Shown: positions 16,874 to 26,055, counted from the stretch's first letter. The stretch is DNA of 64,000 nucleotides from an uncultured Acidimicrobiales bacterium (GCA_938002965.1 CALKZY010000016.1:1-64000), one strand, 5' to 3'. Made by a program: numbers and translations. Notes: generated from the sequence alone by a model not told the origin.

Positions 16874-17098
16874 ATGCCCAACAAGACGATCAGTGTGCCG
16901 GATGATGTCATCCCGGTCATCGAGAGCCTAGATGTGCCGTTTTCGCGATGGGTCACTGATCAGCTGCGCCGTCACGCAGCGAAGTCGACGACGTCGTTCG
17001 CTGATCAGCTTCTAGCGGATGCGGCGTTGGCTGCAGGTGACCGTGTGCCCAATCGAGAGCAAGTCGGTGAGCGCATGGAGCAGTCGGCTCCATGGTGA
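16874..17098 (+). CDS. Antitoxin of a MazF-type module
   Basis: The 74-residue product starts MPNKTISVPDDVIPVIESLD, a short strand-helix DNA-binding start, and ends with a polar tail. It has no leader: the ATG directly follows a palindromic promoter. It overlaps the toxin gene by 7 bases. By position and size it is the antitoxin and likely autorepressor. Confidence 0.85.
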   Translation: MPNKTISVPDDVIPVIESLDVPFSRWVTDQLRRHAAKSTTSFADQLLADAALAAGDRVPNREQVGERMEQSAPW

Positions 17099-17409
17099 CG
17101 CGCGGATCGGTGTGCTGGGTCGATCTGGACAAGCGTCGTCCCTGCGTGGTGGTGTCGTCTCAGGACGTGGTCGGCGTTGACGTCTGGCAGACGCATGTCG
17201 TGCCGCTAACCTCGAATCTCGCGCGAGCTGGTATCGCCGGCAACGTCTTGCTCGAGACGACTGTCACGGGGTTGCCCAGCGACTCCGTTGCAGTGCCGCT
17301 TGGGTTGGAGCTGGTCGATCGCGGGTGGCTCGTCGACAGAGCGGGCCAGCTGCCGAGAGTTCTCATGGACGCTATTGACGACGGACTCCGCGCTGTGCTG
17401 GACCTATAA
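17092..17409 (+). CDS. MazF/PemK-type toxin
   Basis: The 105-residue product reads VTRGSVCWVDLDKRRPCVVV at the N-terminus, followed by VVPLTSNLARAG with the conserved Ser/Thr, and VAVPLGLELVDRGWL. These are the MazF landmarks. Start may be ATG 17092 or GTG 17095. The pair appears intact, unlike most of its neighbours. Confidence 0.9.
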   Translation: MVTRGSVCWVDLDKRRPCVVVSSQDVVGVDVWQTHVVPLTSNLARAGIAGNVLLETTVTGLPSDSVAVPLGLELVDRGWLVDRAGQLPRVLMDAIDDGLRAVLDL

Positions 17410-17574
17410 CCGCAGTTCTAGGGTGAACGACAACAGTCGGGCGGCGGCTTCAAACACGCGCAACTGGTTGAGTGGAGGCAAGCCATCCGCAAGCATCACT
17501 ACCCCAACATAGGCGACTAGAGCCCTCAAATCGCTTGCTTGCCTGCCTGTGGGTGGCTCAGGCAGAATGCATGC

Positions 17575-18570
17575 ATGACTGCGCCAACCGAGAAGCGGAC
17601 ACGGATGCAACGGGCAAAGGGCTATGACCCTGAACCCATGGTCATGCCACCGATATTTCAATCGCCGGTACGACCGCTGGTCATGGTGAAGTGGTTCCTG
17701 ACGAAGTACATGTGGCCGCAATCGATCACGTGGATTGCGTTGGCAGCGTTGGTGTACAACGTCTTCACGCCATCGCTCGACCGGTTTGCTTCGCTCAGTG
17801 TCGACGACGTCGGGCTGATCTGGCTTCGCAACACGGTCATGATGCTCGTAATCATCGGCGGTCAGCACTGGTGGCTGCATATTCGCAAAGCCCAGGGAAC
17901 CGAGTTCAAGTACGAGTCGCGCTGGCTTGCCAAGAACCGCAAGTCGTTCACGTTCAACAACCAGACCCGCGACAACATGTTCTGGACGCTCGTCAGCGGA
18001 GGCGGCATTGCGGCGTTGTACGAGGCGATTATGTTCCGCCTCTATGCCACCGAGTCGATTCCGCAGCTCAACTCGCTGTGGGCGATCGCTGCGATGACGA
18101 TCGCCGTGTTCTGGATCGAAGGCGTGCACTTCTATCTCAACCACCGCTTGCTCCATGTCGACCCGATCTACGGCTGGTTCCACGCCCTACACCACCGCAA
18201 CGTCAACACCGGACCGTGGACCGGTATCTCCATGCATCCGGGCGAGCACGTGCTCTACCTCTCGTTGCCGTTCGTCTTCTTGGTGATTCCGGGCTCGCCG
18301 TTCATCGCCACGTTCTGCCTCGTCTACCTGATGATCTCGCCCTCGCCGTCACACTCAGGGTTCGATCGTTTCAAGACAGGGGAGAGCTCCAACGTTCATG
18401 GCGGCGACTACTTCCACAATCTGCATCACCGCTTCTTCGAGGTGAACTACGGAATGTTGTTGCTGCCCATGGACAAGTAGTTCGGCACGTTCCACGACGG
18501 AAGCATGGAAGCACACGAAGAGATGAAGAGCCGCCGACGCGCCAGCACCGAAGCTCTCGACAACGTGTAG
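17575..18570 (+). pseudogene. Sterol desaturase / fatty acid hydroxylase family protein with internal TAG
   Basis: The product has four or more membrane helices and the three histidine boxes of the FA_hydroxylase family: H190-H194 (NHRLLH), HALHH at 203-207 and HNLHH at 281-285, which bind a di-iron centre for C-H oxidation of lipids. TAG at 18478-18480 interrupts MDK-FGTFHDGS; family members have Trp (TGG) there, so one G-to-A change explains it. The frame stays open for another 29 codons to TAG 18568-18570. The truncated 301-residue form keeps all His boxes and might retain activity. Start ATG 17575. Confidence 0.8.
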
Positions 18571-18604
18571 TCAATCAAGGGTTGTAGCCCGCCGCCGCCA
18601 CACG

Positions 18605-18706
18605 ATGGGCCCGATCCTCTACCAGTGCTTATTCGACACCAAGCCGATCACGTCGGCCGACATTGAACGCACCAGCGACGCCTTCCTCGCGGCCTTCGCC
18701 AACTGA
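18605..18706 (+). pseudogene. TetR C-terminal fragment
   Basis: A 33-codon open piece, PILYQCLFDTKPITSADIER, TSDAFLAAFAN, ends at 18706. It resembles the last helices of TetR_C domains (LFDxxPITxADIxR). No start or HTH is near. It lies just behind the interrupted hydroxylase. Confidence 0.5.
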
Positions 18707-18735
18707 CCTGATGCCAGCAGGCGAGTCGGTGACAG

Positions 18736-19350
18736 TTACCGCTGCACGGTTGAGGGCGTGTTTTGCTGTCCTGATACGTCAGTTCCATCGAGCCGTCGCA
18801 GGCGACTGGTGTAAGGACCCCAACGCCATATCATCTCGTCGCCATCTAGATATCGGGTCACCACAGCAACACCTCGGCCTCCGGGGTACAGGTTTAGACG
18901 ACCGTTTTCGAATCGCGCTGCGACCGAGACTTGCGCGCCGCCTTCGCCAACGTCGTTCACGCCACCAGCAAGCGTCCCATCAGCGAACATGTCGTGGATG
19001 ACCCCGCCAGCGGTAATCACCACCCGTTCTCCGGCTTGCTCGACTCTCTCGATGTGCCCTTTCATCGGCCCCTTGTGCGCCTTCCACACCCCACGAAGGT
19101 CAGCGAAACCATCGGCAAGAGGCTCGTCACAGCCGGCCAAGACGGGCGGCGGCCAGCTTCGCCAACCACCCGGCGGGGTCTTCGCAACGGTGACATCTCG
19201 AGCCGGCCTGGTCGCCGACAAGCGGTCGGCGGCGAACGCCGTCGGCTCGTAGTGGTGTGGGCCGTTCGGCGGGGTGGGCGGGTTGCGACGCAGCCGTAGC
19301 GGCGCGAACACGATCGACCCAAGCACCTTGGCTACGTTGAGAATGGTCAT
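18736..19350 (-). CDS. Lipocalin-like hypothetical protein
   Basis: The 204-residue product has one hydrophobic N-terminal stretch, then a beta-rich region with ADLRGVWKAHKGPMKGHIER and YLDGDEMIWRWGPYTSRLRR, suggestive of a small lipid-binding barrel. ATG 19350 is 6 bases after the DUF1330 gene's stop, so they are co-transcribed. Function unknown. Confidence 0.65.
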   Translation of the reverse strand: MTILNVAKVLGSIVFAPLRLRRNPPTPPNGPHHYEPTAFAADRLSATRPARDVTVAKTPPGGWRSWPPPVLAGCDEPLADGFADLRGVWKAHKGPMKGHIERVEQAGERVVITAGGVIHDMFADGTLAGGVNDVGEGGAQVSVAARFENGRLNLYPGGRGVAVVTRYLDGDEMIWRWGPYTSRLRRLDGTDVSGQQNTPSTVQR

Positions 19351-19356
19351 CGCAGA

Positions 19357-19785
19357 TCAGTGGCCGAACGTGGTTGGGACCGTCTCGATGTTGAGCTGTC
19401 CGGCTAGGCCGGCGGCTCGGTGCACGGCGAGTTCCTGCCACCCCGGTGACGTTGACATCTGCCACAGTTCAACCTGCGACGGATACTGGGCAATCGCAAC
19501 CTCGTCCCAGAGATCATCCACCTGGCCAAGAGCAAGGAAGGTCACGTCGCCAACGAAAGTGACAGTACCGCCGTACTCGGTGATTAACTTGGCGACGCCA
19601 CGTCCGTAGATTTGGTAGGCCTCGCGCCCGGTCAGTGTGGTCTTACGTCCATCTGCGTACTCGGCGTGCTCTTTGAATTTGAGCAGGTTAACCATGGAGA
19701 TCGGCCCGTCAGGTCCGGGTTGCATCATCTCGTCGATGCGCTCCTTGCTGGTCGGCAGTACTTCGTTAGTCACGTTCATCTTCAC
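19357..19785 (-). CDS. DUF1330 protein
   Basis: The 142-residue product carries the DUF1330 signature ISMVNLLKFKEHAEY and GREAYQIYGRGVAKLI, with a ferredoxin-like dimeric alpha-beta fold. GTG 19785 has AAAGGA upstream; ATG 19779 is an alternative. It follows the dehalogenase gene by 131 bases and continues the same minus-strand run. Role unknown, often near catabolic genes. Confidence 0.82.
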   Translation of the reverse strand: MKMNVTNEVLPTSKERIDEMMQPGPDGPISMVNLLKFKEHAEYADGRKTTLTGREAYQIYGRGVAKLITEYGGTVTFVGDVTFLALGQVDDLWDEVAIAQYPSQVELWQMSTSPGWQELAVHRAAGLAGQLNIETVPTTFGH

Positions 19786-19916
19786 CGTCGTGTCATCCTT
19801 TCTCCCCGGAGTGGGTGAGTATCGCCATCAGTTCCCTGGCCACCATGGGTGCCGCGTTCTGGTTCATCAGGCGTTGCCTGGATCGAAACCGTCCGCTCCA
19901 CAACAGCCATCTCAGG

Positions 19917-20825
19917 TCAGCCTCTCGCTACCGCGTCGACAATGAGCTGCGCCAGTTGCGGGCCAGCATCTTCTTGGAAGAAGTGTTGGGCGTTCTCGAT
20001 CGTGACGTGCGACTGCCCCTGCGCGCCGGGCACCAGATTCAGGAACGGCTTCTCGCCACCGGCAGTGACCGGATCGCTATCGCTGAAGCAGCAGATGAAC
20101 GGCTTGTCCCAGGTCCGGAACACCTCCCACGCCGCCTTGTTGGCAGTCGCAGCCGGATCGTCGGGGGCGGTCGGCACAAGCGACGGGAAGATTCGGGCCC
20201 CGGCTTTGTAGCTGTCATCGGGAAACGGTGCGTCGTACGCTGCAATCTCGTCTGCAGATAGCTCGGTGATGGAGGCGGCGTTGACAAGGAATCCGATATC
20301 GAACACTTCGGTGGTCTGGCTGTACTTCTGCCACCGCATGAAGGCGTCACTCGGCCGGTGCTCGCCGGTGGGGAGACCAGTGTTGCCAATGATGACCCGC
20401 GCAAATCGCTCGGGGTTCTCGGCCACTAAACGCAATCCGACGAGACCACCCCAGTCCTGCCCGAAGAACGTGGCGTTAGTCAGGTCGAGATGATCGATGA
20501 TCGCTTCCTGCATCCAGGCGACGTGGCGGGCGTAGGTGTAGTCCGACTTTTGGGAGGGCTTGTCGCTCTTGCCAAAACCGACCAGGTCGGGGGCGATCAC
20601 CCGAAGTCCGGCATCGACCAGCAGCGGAATCATGTTGCGATAGAGATAGCTCCACGACGGCTCACCATGCAGACACAGCACGAAAGGCCCATCGGCGGGG
20701 CCCTCGTCGAGATAGTGCACACGATGCGTGCCACCGTCTTGGTCGTCGATGTCGACGTAGTTGGGCGAGAAAGGGTAGTTGGGCAGATCGGCGAAACGAT
20801 CGTCAGGAGTGCGAAGTGATTGCAT
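19917..20825 (-). CDS. Haloalkane dehalogenase (HLD-I-like)
   Basis: The 302-residue product has HGEPSWSYLYR (53-63), the nucleophile elbow GQDWGG with D124 and Trp125, an acid near D249-D251 (SDSDP) and H281 (NAQHFFQED). These match DhlA/DhmA-type dehalogenases, which hydrolyse carbon-halogen bonds by an alkyl-enzyme ester. ATG 20825 is 22 bases after the metallo-hydrolase gene's stop, so it belongs to the TetR-sulfatase operon. Epoxide hydrolase is a less likely reading, given the Trp pair. Confidence 0.88.
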   Translation of the reverse strand: MQSLRTPDDRFADLPNYPFSPNYVDIDDQDGGTHRVHYLDEGPADGPFVLCLHGEPSWSYLYRNMIPLLVDAGLRVIAPDLVGFGKSDKPSQKSDYTYARHVAWMQEAIIDHLDLTNATFFGQDWGGLVGLRLVAENPERFARVIIGNTGLPTGEHRPSDAFMRWQKYSQTTEVFDIGFLVNAASITELSADEIAAYDAPFPDDSYKAGARIFPSLVPTAPDDPAATANKAAWEVFRTWDKPFICCFSDSDPVTAGGEKPFLNLVPGAQGQSHVTIENAQHFFQEDAGPQLAQLIVDAVARG

Positions 20826-20847
20826 AGAAAGCCTGCTTTCTGAACGG

Positions 20848-21747
20848 CTATGTACGGGAGGGGACGACGACCCGATGTAAGTCGTCGCCGACTTCAATGG
20901 CGCCGCCGAAGTGCTCGGCCGCTAGTGCTCTCCAGTCGTCTTCGGTTCCGCTCATCGGCATGGCGGGCACGTAGTGAGTGAGGATGAGTGTTGCCAAATC
21001 GGCTTTAGTGGCAGTTTTGGCGGCCTCGGCGGGGGAGGAGTGGTAGTCGAGCGTGTCCTGCATGCGTTGGAAGGGAACGTTGGCGATGATGTCCTTGCGA
21101 ATCACCGTGTGTACAAGCGCGTCAGCTCCCGAGCACAACCCATCGAGACCAATACAAGGAACAGTGTCACCGGCCGTCACGACGGCAGCTCCACCGAAGT
21201 CGAACCGGAAACCGACGCTGGGTTCAACTGGCTTGTGGTCGGTCTCAGCACAGCTGATGGCAACCTTGCCGCCCTGTCCATCGGGTAGCTCGACTGCGCC
21301 TTCTGAAACCTCAAGCACCGTCACTGGAGGGCAATGATCTAGGTCTTCGTGGTGGGCGATGCGGTAGCCGATGTCTGGTTCGAGCGAGGCGAGTAGGTGG
21401 TCGACGACCGACTGAGTGCCTACCGGCCCGACGATAGTGAGCGGCGTTTCCTCGAACGTCATTACCCAGCGTGTGGTGATCACGTCGTTCAGGTCGGTGA
21501 TGTGATCCGAATGGAGGTGGGTGATCAGGACCGCCGTAAGGTTCGGGGCGCCGAGACCGAGGGCGGCGAGACGCATCAGAACACCACGTCCAGCATCCAC
21601 CAAATAGTGCTCGGCGTCGGTCCCTTCACCGGCGGAGATCAGCGTGGCGGGGCCAGCCCGGTTGGGGTCTGGCATTGGACTGCCGGTGCCAACGAGGGTG
21701 ACGGCTAGTTCCGCTGCGCTCTGTGTTTTGTTGGTCGCTTCGCTCAC
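20848..21747 (-). CDS. Metallo-beta-lactamase-fold hydrolase, RNase Z-like
   Basis: The 299-residue product shows GTGSPMPDPNRAGPATL at the N-terminus and the metal motif THLHSDH (76-82), then AGDTVP and a late ILTHYVP, as in RNase Z/arylsulfatase-type MBL enzymes. GTG 21747 overlaps the sulfatase stop (GTGA). Metabolic hydrolase is likelier than tRNA maturation because of the operon. It resembles the partial protein at 63553. Confidence 0.85.
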   Translation of the reverse strand: MSEATNKTQSAAELAVTLVGTGSPMPDPNRAGPATLISAGEGTDAEHYLVDAGRGVLMRLAALGLGAPNLTAVLITHLHSDHITDLNDVITTRWVMTFEETPLTIVGPVGTQSVVDHLLASLEPDIGYRIAHHEDLDHCPPVTVLEVSEGAVELPDGQGGKVAISCAETDHKPVEPSVGFRFDFGGAAVVTAGDTVPCIGLDGLCSGADALVHTVIRKDIIANVPFQRMQDTLDYHSSPAEAAKTATKADLATLILTHYVPAMPMSGTEDDWRALAAEHFGGAIEVGDDLHRVVVPSRT

Positions 21748-24011
21748 TGCCGGCTCATTTCTGCTGCCGCCTCTGCCTGTTGGGCTTCGACGTCTTTGCG
21801 AGAGAGCAGTTGAATCACAACCTCGTGAAGCGTTCCCTCGAACGGGAAGGGAGCCACATAGCGAGGCGACACCGGAGATCCGTAGTCGTAGCCAACGCTT
21901 GGGCCGACTGATGACATCATCGACATGAACAACGGCAAGTCGGCTGAACCAGCGAGGGTCCCGCTCACAAACAGAGCCATGGTGCCTGTCCGTGGCCCAT
22001 TGCGGCGCACTGCCAGAACCAGGTCGCACTGCCCGGCGGGCACGTCAACGTCAGATTCGATCACCGTGTGATCGTCGAAGGCGTTGTAGTCAACCACCAG
22101 TTTGTTGTTCTGAACAAAGACCGACAGACCCGAGTTTTCGGTGCCGGTTGCATAGATCACACCACTGTCGCCCACCTTGCGGGTGACGCTGGCGGTGAGG
22201 TCGAACGACGACCCGCCGATTGACGCTGCCGCCTGGCCTGGCATCGGCGACATGGGTGGCCGGTAGACGTAGCGACGGTCGGCCGGATGAGGCGAGTTGT
22301 CACGAAACCGCGCCCCGAACAACTCAAACATCCGGTCATCCAACGGCAGCACACCGTGGCGCTCGGCTTCTTGCCACCAACATTCGATCAGCTCCGCGAG
22401 CTTGTCGGGGTTGGTCTCGGCGAGATCGTTGCATTCCGACCAGTCTTGGGACAGGTGGTAGAGCTCCCATGGCTCGGTGTCATAGTCGGCGCCTTTTTCG
22501 TGCTTGCACACTGCCTTCCAGAGGTCGTCGCCCTCGCCAGCCACAACAGCGCGGCTGCCTGCCATCTCGAAATATTGCAGAGTGTTGGTGGCCGCAGCGG
22601 TCGGGTCAGATAACACGGGAGCGAACGAAGGCCCGGTGACCGGGAGCTGTTCAAGACCCTTGAACGTGTCCGGAGGCGAGATGCCCAACAGGTCATAGAT
22701 CGTGGGAACGATGTCGGCCACGTTGACAAACTGATCTCGTTTGGTGCCGGGCTCGGCGATGCCTGGGCCATGCATCACCATGGGCACATGCACGCCGCCC
22801 TCATGGGTGTTCTGCTTGTACCACTTGAACGGGCTGTTGCCGCACTGGGCCCAACCCCACGGGTAGTTGGTGTGGCTGTGAGGGCCTCCAATGTCGTCGA
22901 TCTGGCCGATCACGTCGTCGGCTGTGTCGAAGATGCCGTTGAAGAATTTCATCTCGTGCATGACGCCATAGGGTCCACCCTCTTGGGAGGCACCGTTGTC
23001 TGCCAACACCACGACAATGGTGTTGTCGAGATGGCCGGCGTCACCCAGCCAATCGAGGAGGCGACCGATCTGATCGTCGGTGTGGTCTAAGAAGGCAGCG
23101 AAGGCTTCTTGCAGTCGACAGTTCACGCGCTTCTGGTTTGCTGACAACTCCTCCCACGCTTCGACACCGGGGTTACGCGGCGCAAGTTGGGTGCCCTCAG
23201 GGATCACACCTAACTCGAGTTGGCGCTGGTACCAACGCTGGCGCACCACGTCCCAGCCCTCGTCGTAGCGGCCCCGATACTTGTCCAGATAGCTCTTGGG
23301 TGCTTGATGTGGTGCATGCGTTGCCCCAAAGGGCACATAGGCAAAGAACGGGCGGTCGGGCCGCACCCCCTTGCTGTCACTGATCATGCCGATCAGCTTG
23401 TCGATCATGTCTTCGCTGACGTGGTAGCCATCTTCGGGCTTGCCCGGCGGATCGATCGGATGGTTGTCCGCAACAAGGCTGGGGTGGAACTGATCGGTCT
23501 CGCCTTCTAGAAAGCCATAAAAGCGATCGAACCCCCGGCCGAGCGGCCACTGGTCGAACGGACCGGCAGCTGAGCATTGCTCCATGGGAGCCAGGTGCCA
23601 CTTGCCTACGCAGAAGGTTGCGTATCCCTCGGCACCGAGGACTTCGGCCACTGTCGCTGCGTGGTTGGAGACGTGACCGAGCTGGTTGGGGAATCCGGTG
23701 CGAAAGTTCGACACCGAGCGCATTCCGACGGCGTGCTGGGAGCGGCCAGTCAACAACGATGCTCGAGTCGGCGAGCACAACGGGGTCACATGGAAGTTGG
23801 TGAACTGGGCCCCGGCGGCCGCTAATGCATCGACGTGTGGCGTGTCGATGTCGGAGCCGTAGCAGCCGAACTGGGCGAAGCCGGTGTCGTCAAGGAGTAT
23901 GAGCACGACGTTCGGGGCGCCAGTGCCCGGATGTGGTGGGTCATCGAACCAGGCTTGTGAGTCGGCCACTGTCCGGCCAATGGTGCCTTCGAATCTTGAT
24001 GGACGGGTCAT
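21744..24011 (-). CDS. Type I arylsulfatase
   Basis: The 755-residue product has the sulfatase metal site DDTG (41-44), the formylglycine motif CSPTR at 79-83 (Cys modified by FGE), GKWHL further on, and ADNGAS as the second metal segment. The long C-terminal part is a beta-rich extension. No signal peptide is seen, so cytoplasmic action is likely. It is coupled at both ends: its ATG overlaps the TetR stop and its stop overlaps the MBL start. The family cleaves sulfate esters. Confidence 0.92.
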   Translation of the reverse strand: MTRPSRFEGTIGRTVADSQAWFDDPPHPGTGAPNVVLILLDDTGFAQFGCYGSDIDTPHVDALAAAGAQFTNFHVTPLCSPTRASLLTGRSQHAVGMRSVSNFRTGFPNQLGHVSNHAATVAEVLGAEGYATFCVGKWHLAPMEQCSAAGPFDQWPLGRGFDRFYGFLEGETDQFHPSLVADNHPIDPPGKPEDGYHVSEDMIDKLIGMISDSKGVRPDRPFFAYVPFGATHAPHQAPKSYLDKYRGRYDEGWDVVRQRWYQRQLELGVIPEGTQLAPRNPGVEAWEELSANQKRVNCRLQEAFAAFLDHTDDQIGRLLDWLGDAGHLDNTIVVVLADNGASQEGGPYGVMHEMKFFNGIFDTADDVIGQIDDIGGPHSHTNYPWGWAQCGNSPFKWYKQNTHEGGVHVPMVMHGPGIAEPGTKRDQFVNVADIVPTIYDLLGISPPDTFKGLEQLPVTGPSFAPVLSDPTAAATNTLQYFEMAGSRAVVAGEGDDLWKAVCKHEKGADYDTEPWELYHLSQDWSECNDLAETNPDKLAELIECWWQEAERHGVLPLDDRMFELFGARFRDNSPHPADRRYVYRPPMSPMPGQAAASIGGSSFDLTASVTRKVGDSGVIYATGTENSGLSVFVQNNKLVVDYNAFDDHTVIESDVDVPAGQCDLVLAVRRNGPRTGTMALFVSGTLAGSADLPLFMSMMSSVGPSVGYDYGSPVSPRYVAPFPFEGTLHEVVIQLLSRKDVEAQQAEAAAEMSRQ

Positions 24012-24631
24012 GACGGCGTGTCCGCTTCGTCCGCCAACCAAGGGGCAAGGATCGCTTCGAGCGCGCCGGTCCAAGCCGTGGCTATTTGACGGCCGCTTCG
24101 AGCGTGGGCTGCTGCCATAACCTCATACGCCTCCAGCGACGTTGTTGCATCAATCAGGGCGGTGAGGTTGGCGGCTTGAGCGGGAGACAACTGGCGGATC
24201 TCGTTGGCGAACCTCCGGCGTGTTTGGTCGGCCATCCGGCTTCGAACGGTTGCCGTGCTAGCGGCCATCTTTTCGTGGTCGACGGCTCGGGCTCTCGACA
24301 GGCGTAGTATCGGGCCGACCTCGTCGGCGATTGTCACCCGCGAACGCACGTGGGAGCGAAGCCGGTCGATCAGCGGTCCGTCAGCGTCGTTGACTTCGAA
24401 CAGATGCCAGTACTGCCGCTGAAACCACTGAACTGCCTGATGTTGCATATCGCTGATGCCGTCGAAGTTCCGGAACACCGAGGAGACAGAAACTCCGGCC
24501 CGCGCTGCCACATCTTCAACCTCAGGCGGAGACTTGCCTTCTTGCACCAGATCGAACATCGCTTCGATCACGGCTTGGCGACTCTTGCTGCGGCGTGCTC
24601 GCCGCCCGTCGGTTGGCTCGTCGGACTTCAT
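24008..24631 (-). CDS. TetR-family regulator of the sulfatase operon
   Basis: The 207-residue product has the TetR HTH with DVAARAGVSVSSVFRNFDG. ATG 24631 is used here; a GTG at 24655 is in frame. It is the first gene of the overlapping TetR-sulfatase-MBL-dehalogenase run, so it likely senses a substrate and controls its own operon. Confidence 0.86.
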   Translation of the reverse strand: MKSDEPTDGRRARRSKSRQAVIEAMFDLVQEGKSPPEVEDVAARAGVSVSSVFRNFDGISDMQHQAVQWFQRQYWHLFEVNDADGPLIDRLRSHVRSRVTIADEVGPILRLSRARAVDHEKMAASTATVRSRMADQTRRRFANEIRQLSPAQAANLTALIDATTSLEAYEVMAAAHARSGRQIATAWTGALEAILAPWLADEADTPS

Positions 24632-25107
24632 GCCAACAGAACGTAGAGATCCCACGAAACAAATGCAAGTTGAACTCGCAATACATCAACCTGGCGATGT
24701 AGGTGATGGGCATGCCGTTGTCGTTTCCGATTCGTAGCTGGGTTGGGATCGACGGCGAGCGATTCGGCTACCTTTTGCAACATCATGGTCGAAAAAGTTG
24801 TGGAGCGTATTGTCTGCTATCTGCAGGCGCGCCACGCTGAGGAGCCTGGGGTTGGGCTGTTGCTTGACCGCCTTGGCGAGGCTGGCTCGTTGTGGATCGA
24901 CTGGCAACACCTCCAAGGCACGGCCTCGAGCTGACTGACACCTTGGCTCGCATGTGTGGGGCCGAAGACGAGCAGCTTGCGGCGGTCGGCCGCTCGATCC
25001 ACGACGCTGCGGCGGCCCTCGCTTGGACGGTCGACGACGGGCAGTACTACTCAGGTAGTGCGCCGGTTGGCGACAGTGGAAAGCCAACCCCGCCGGGGAA
25101 TCGGTTG
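24632..25107. other. 476-bp intergenic stretch with a possible broken small gene
   Basis: On the plus strand a frame reads VEKVVERIVCYLQARHAEEP, LLLDRLGEAGSLWIDWQHLQ and breaks near 24925, where another frame continues GLELTDTLARMCGAEDEQLA. The two could be one short helical protein with a frameshift, but no family is recognised. The rest should include the promoter of the TetR operon. Confidence 0.35.
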
Positions 25108-25413
25108 TCAGCAGCCGGTCGCCGCTTGGAGGGTTCGACACACATCGGCTAGGCGGGCGGGTGAGAGGGTCGCCACTTTCCGGCGGAAGGTCGCTCTAGG
25201 GATCGTGTGAATGTTGTCGAAGTTGACCACGCTGTTGGTCGGTACTCCGTCGGCCGTCGTCAACTCGAGTTCGGATACGAGCCCTCGTCGCGTCCGCGTG
25301 AGCGCTGCCACAACAATGGATCCGATCCGATCGGCGACAGGGTCACGGGTGAGAACCAAGACGGGCCGGTCGCCACCAGGGGTTGCGACGAACCAAATCT
25401 CACCGCGCTGCAT
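25108..25413 (-). CDS. MazF/PemK-type toxin
   Basis: The 101-residue product begins MQRGEIWFVATPGGDRPVLV, followed by VVAALTRTRRG, VNFDNIHTIPRATFRRKV, all MazF landmarks. ATG 25413 is used; an upstream start at 25437 is possible. It overlaps the antitoxin gene by 14 bases. Confidence 0.9.
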   Translation of the reverse strand: MQRGEIWFVATPGGDRPVLVLTRDPVADRIGSIVVAALTRTRRGLVSELELTTADGVPTNSVVNFDNIHTIPRATFRRKVATLSPARLADVCRTLQAATGC

Positions 25414-25654
25414 CGGTTGCCCAATCTGACCAGTCATCGGCTGGCCCCCAGTCGGCGATCTCGACTAGAGCTTGCTCTCCTTCATCGAGCGGCGAGCCGG
25501 CCCAACGCTCGTCATCCCCTTCGGACGACAGTCGATCGAGATGGCGGCGCAGTGCTTCTCGCAACAGCTCAGAGCGGTCGACCCCGAGTACGTCGGCCCA
25601 CCGCTGGACTTCGTCGGCGTCCTTGTCGTCGACCCGGAAGCTGAGCATTGTCAT
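25400..25654 (-). CDS. Ribbon-helix-helix antitoxin
   Basis: The 84-residue product starts MTMLSFRVDDKDADEVQRWA and continues VDRSELLREALRRHLDRL, a CopG/RHH fold, with an acidic Trp-rich tail (ADWGPADDWSDW). TATCAT lies six bases ahead of the ATG on the minus strand, so the mRNA may be leaderless; ATAGCTAT there is a perfect 8-base palindrome. Confidence 0.88.
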   Translation of the reverse strand: MTMLSFRVDDKDADEVQRWADVLGVDRSELLREALRRHLDRLSSEGDDERWAGSPLDEGEQALVEIADWGPADDWSDWATDAAR

Positions 25655-25740
25655 ATAGCTATGATAGTGGGTATGACAGCCGATCGGTAGATGATGTCGA
25701 TGCCGGATGCGGCCCTTGGGCCCCGGCAATCGACTCGGTA

Positions 25741-26055
25741 TCACCTGCCGCCTGCCTCGAAGAACTCGTCGTCGACCTGACCCCAGAACAGTTCATCGAT
25801 TCCGTATTCACGGAACCGACAGCCGCACGAGAACAGCTGTCCACCACAGGCCGGGCAACGGGCGATGTCGCATCCCAGGTGATGGTGGCCACCGCGATGC
25901 ACTCCGCAGTCGCCGCAGCGAGGCCGCTTCGTGGGCCAGCCGGGCTCCGCTCCGAAGGGCTTCCTCTGGTAAGAGGTTGACCCGAGGGTGAGCGTGGTGA
26001 TGGTGCAGCTGGCAGCGGCCGACATGTCCCGGTTGCAGTCTTCACAGATCGCCAT
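25741..26055 (-). CDS. Cys-rich zinc-ribbon-like protein
   Basis: The 104-residue product has paired cysteines: CEDC near the N-terminus, RCGDC, CPACGGQLFSCGC, and a GGHHHLGCD segment. This arrangement suggests two zinc sites. Start ATG 26055. The acidic end (GIDELFWGQVDDEFFEAG) is typical of small protein-binding tails. Function unknown. Confidence 0.65.
   Translation of the reverse strand: MAICEDCNRDMSAAASCTITTLTLGSTSYQRKPFGAEPGWPTKRPRCGDCGVHRGGHHHLGCDIARCPACGGQLFSCGCRFREYGIDELFWGQVDDEFFEAGGR

Noticed and set aside
17404-18183. 259-codon minus-strand frame
   Set aside because: It is the shadow of the sterol desaturase-like gene, whose His boxes identify the coding strand.
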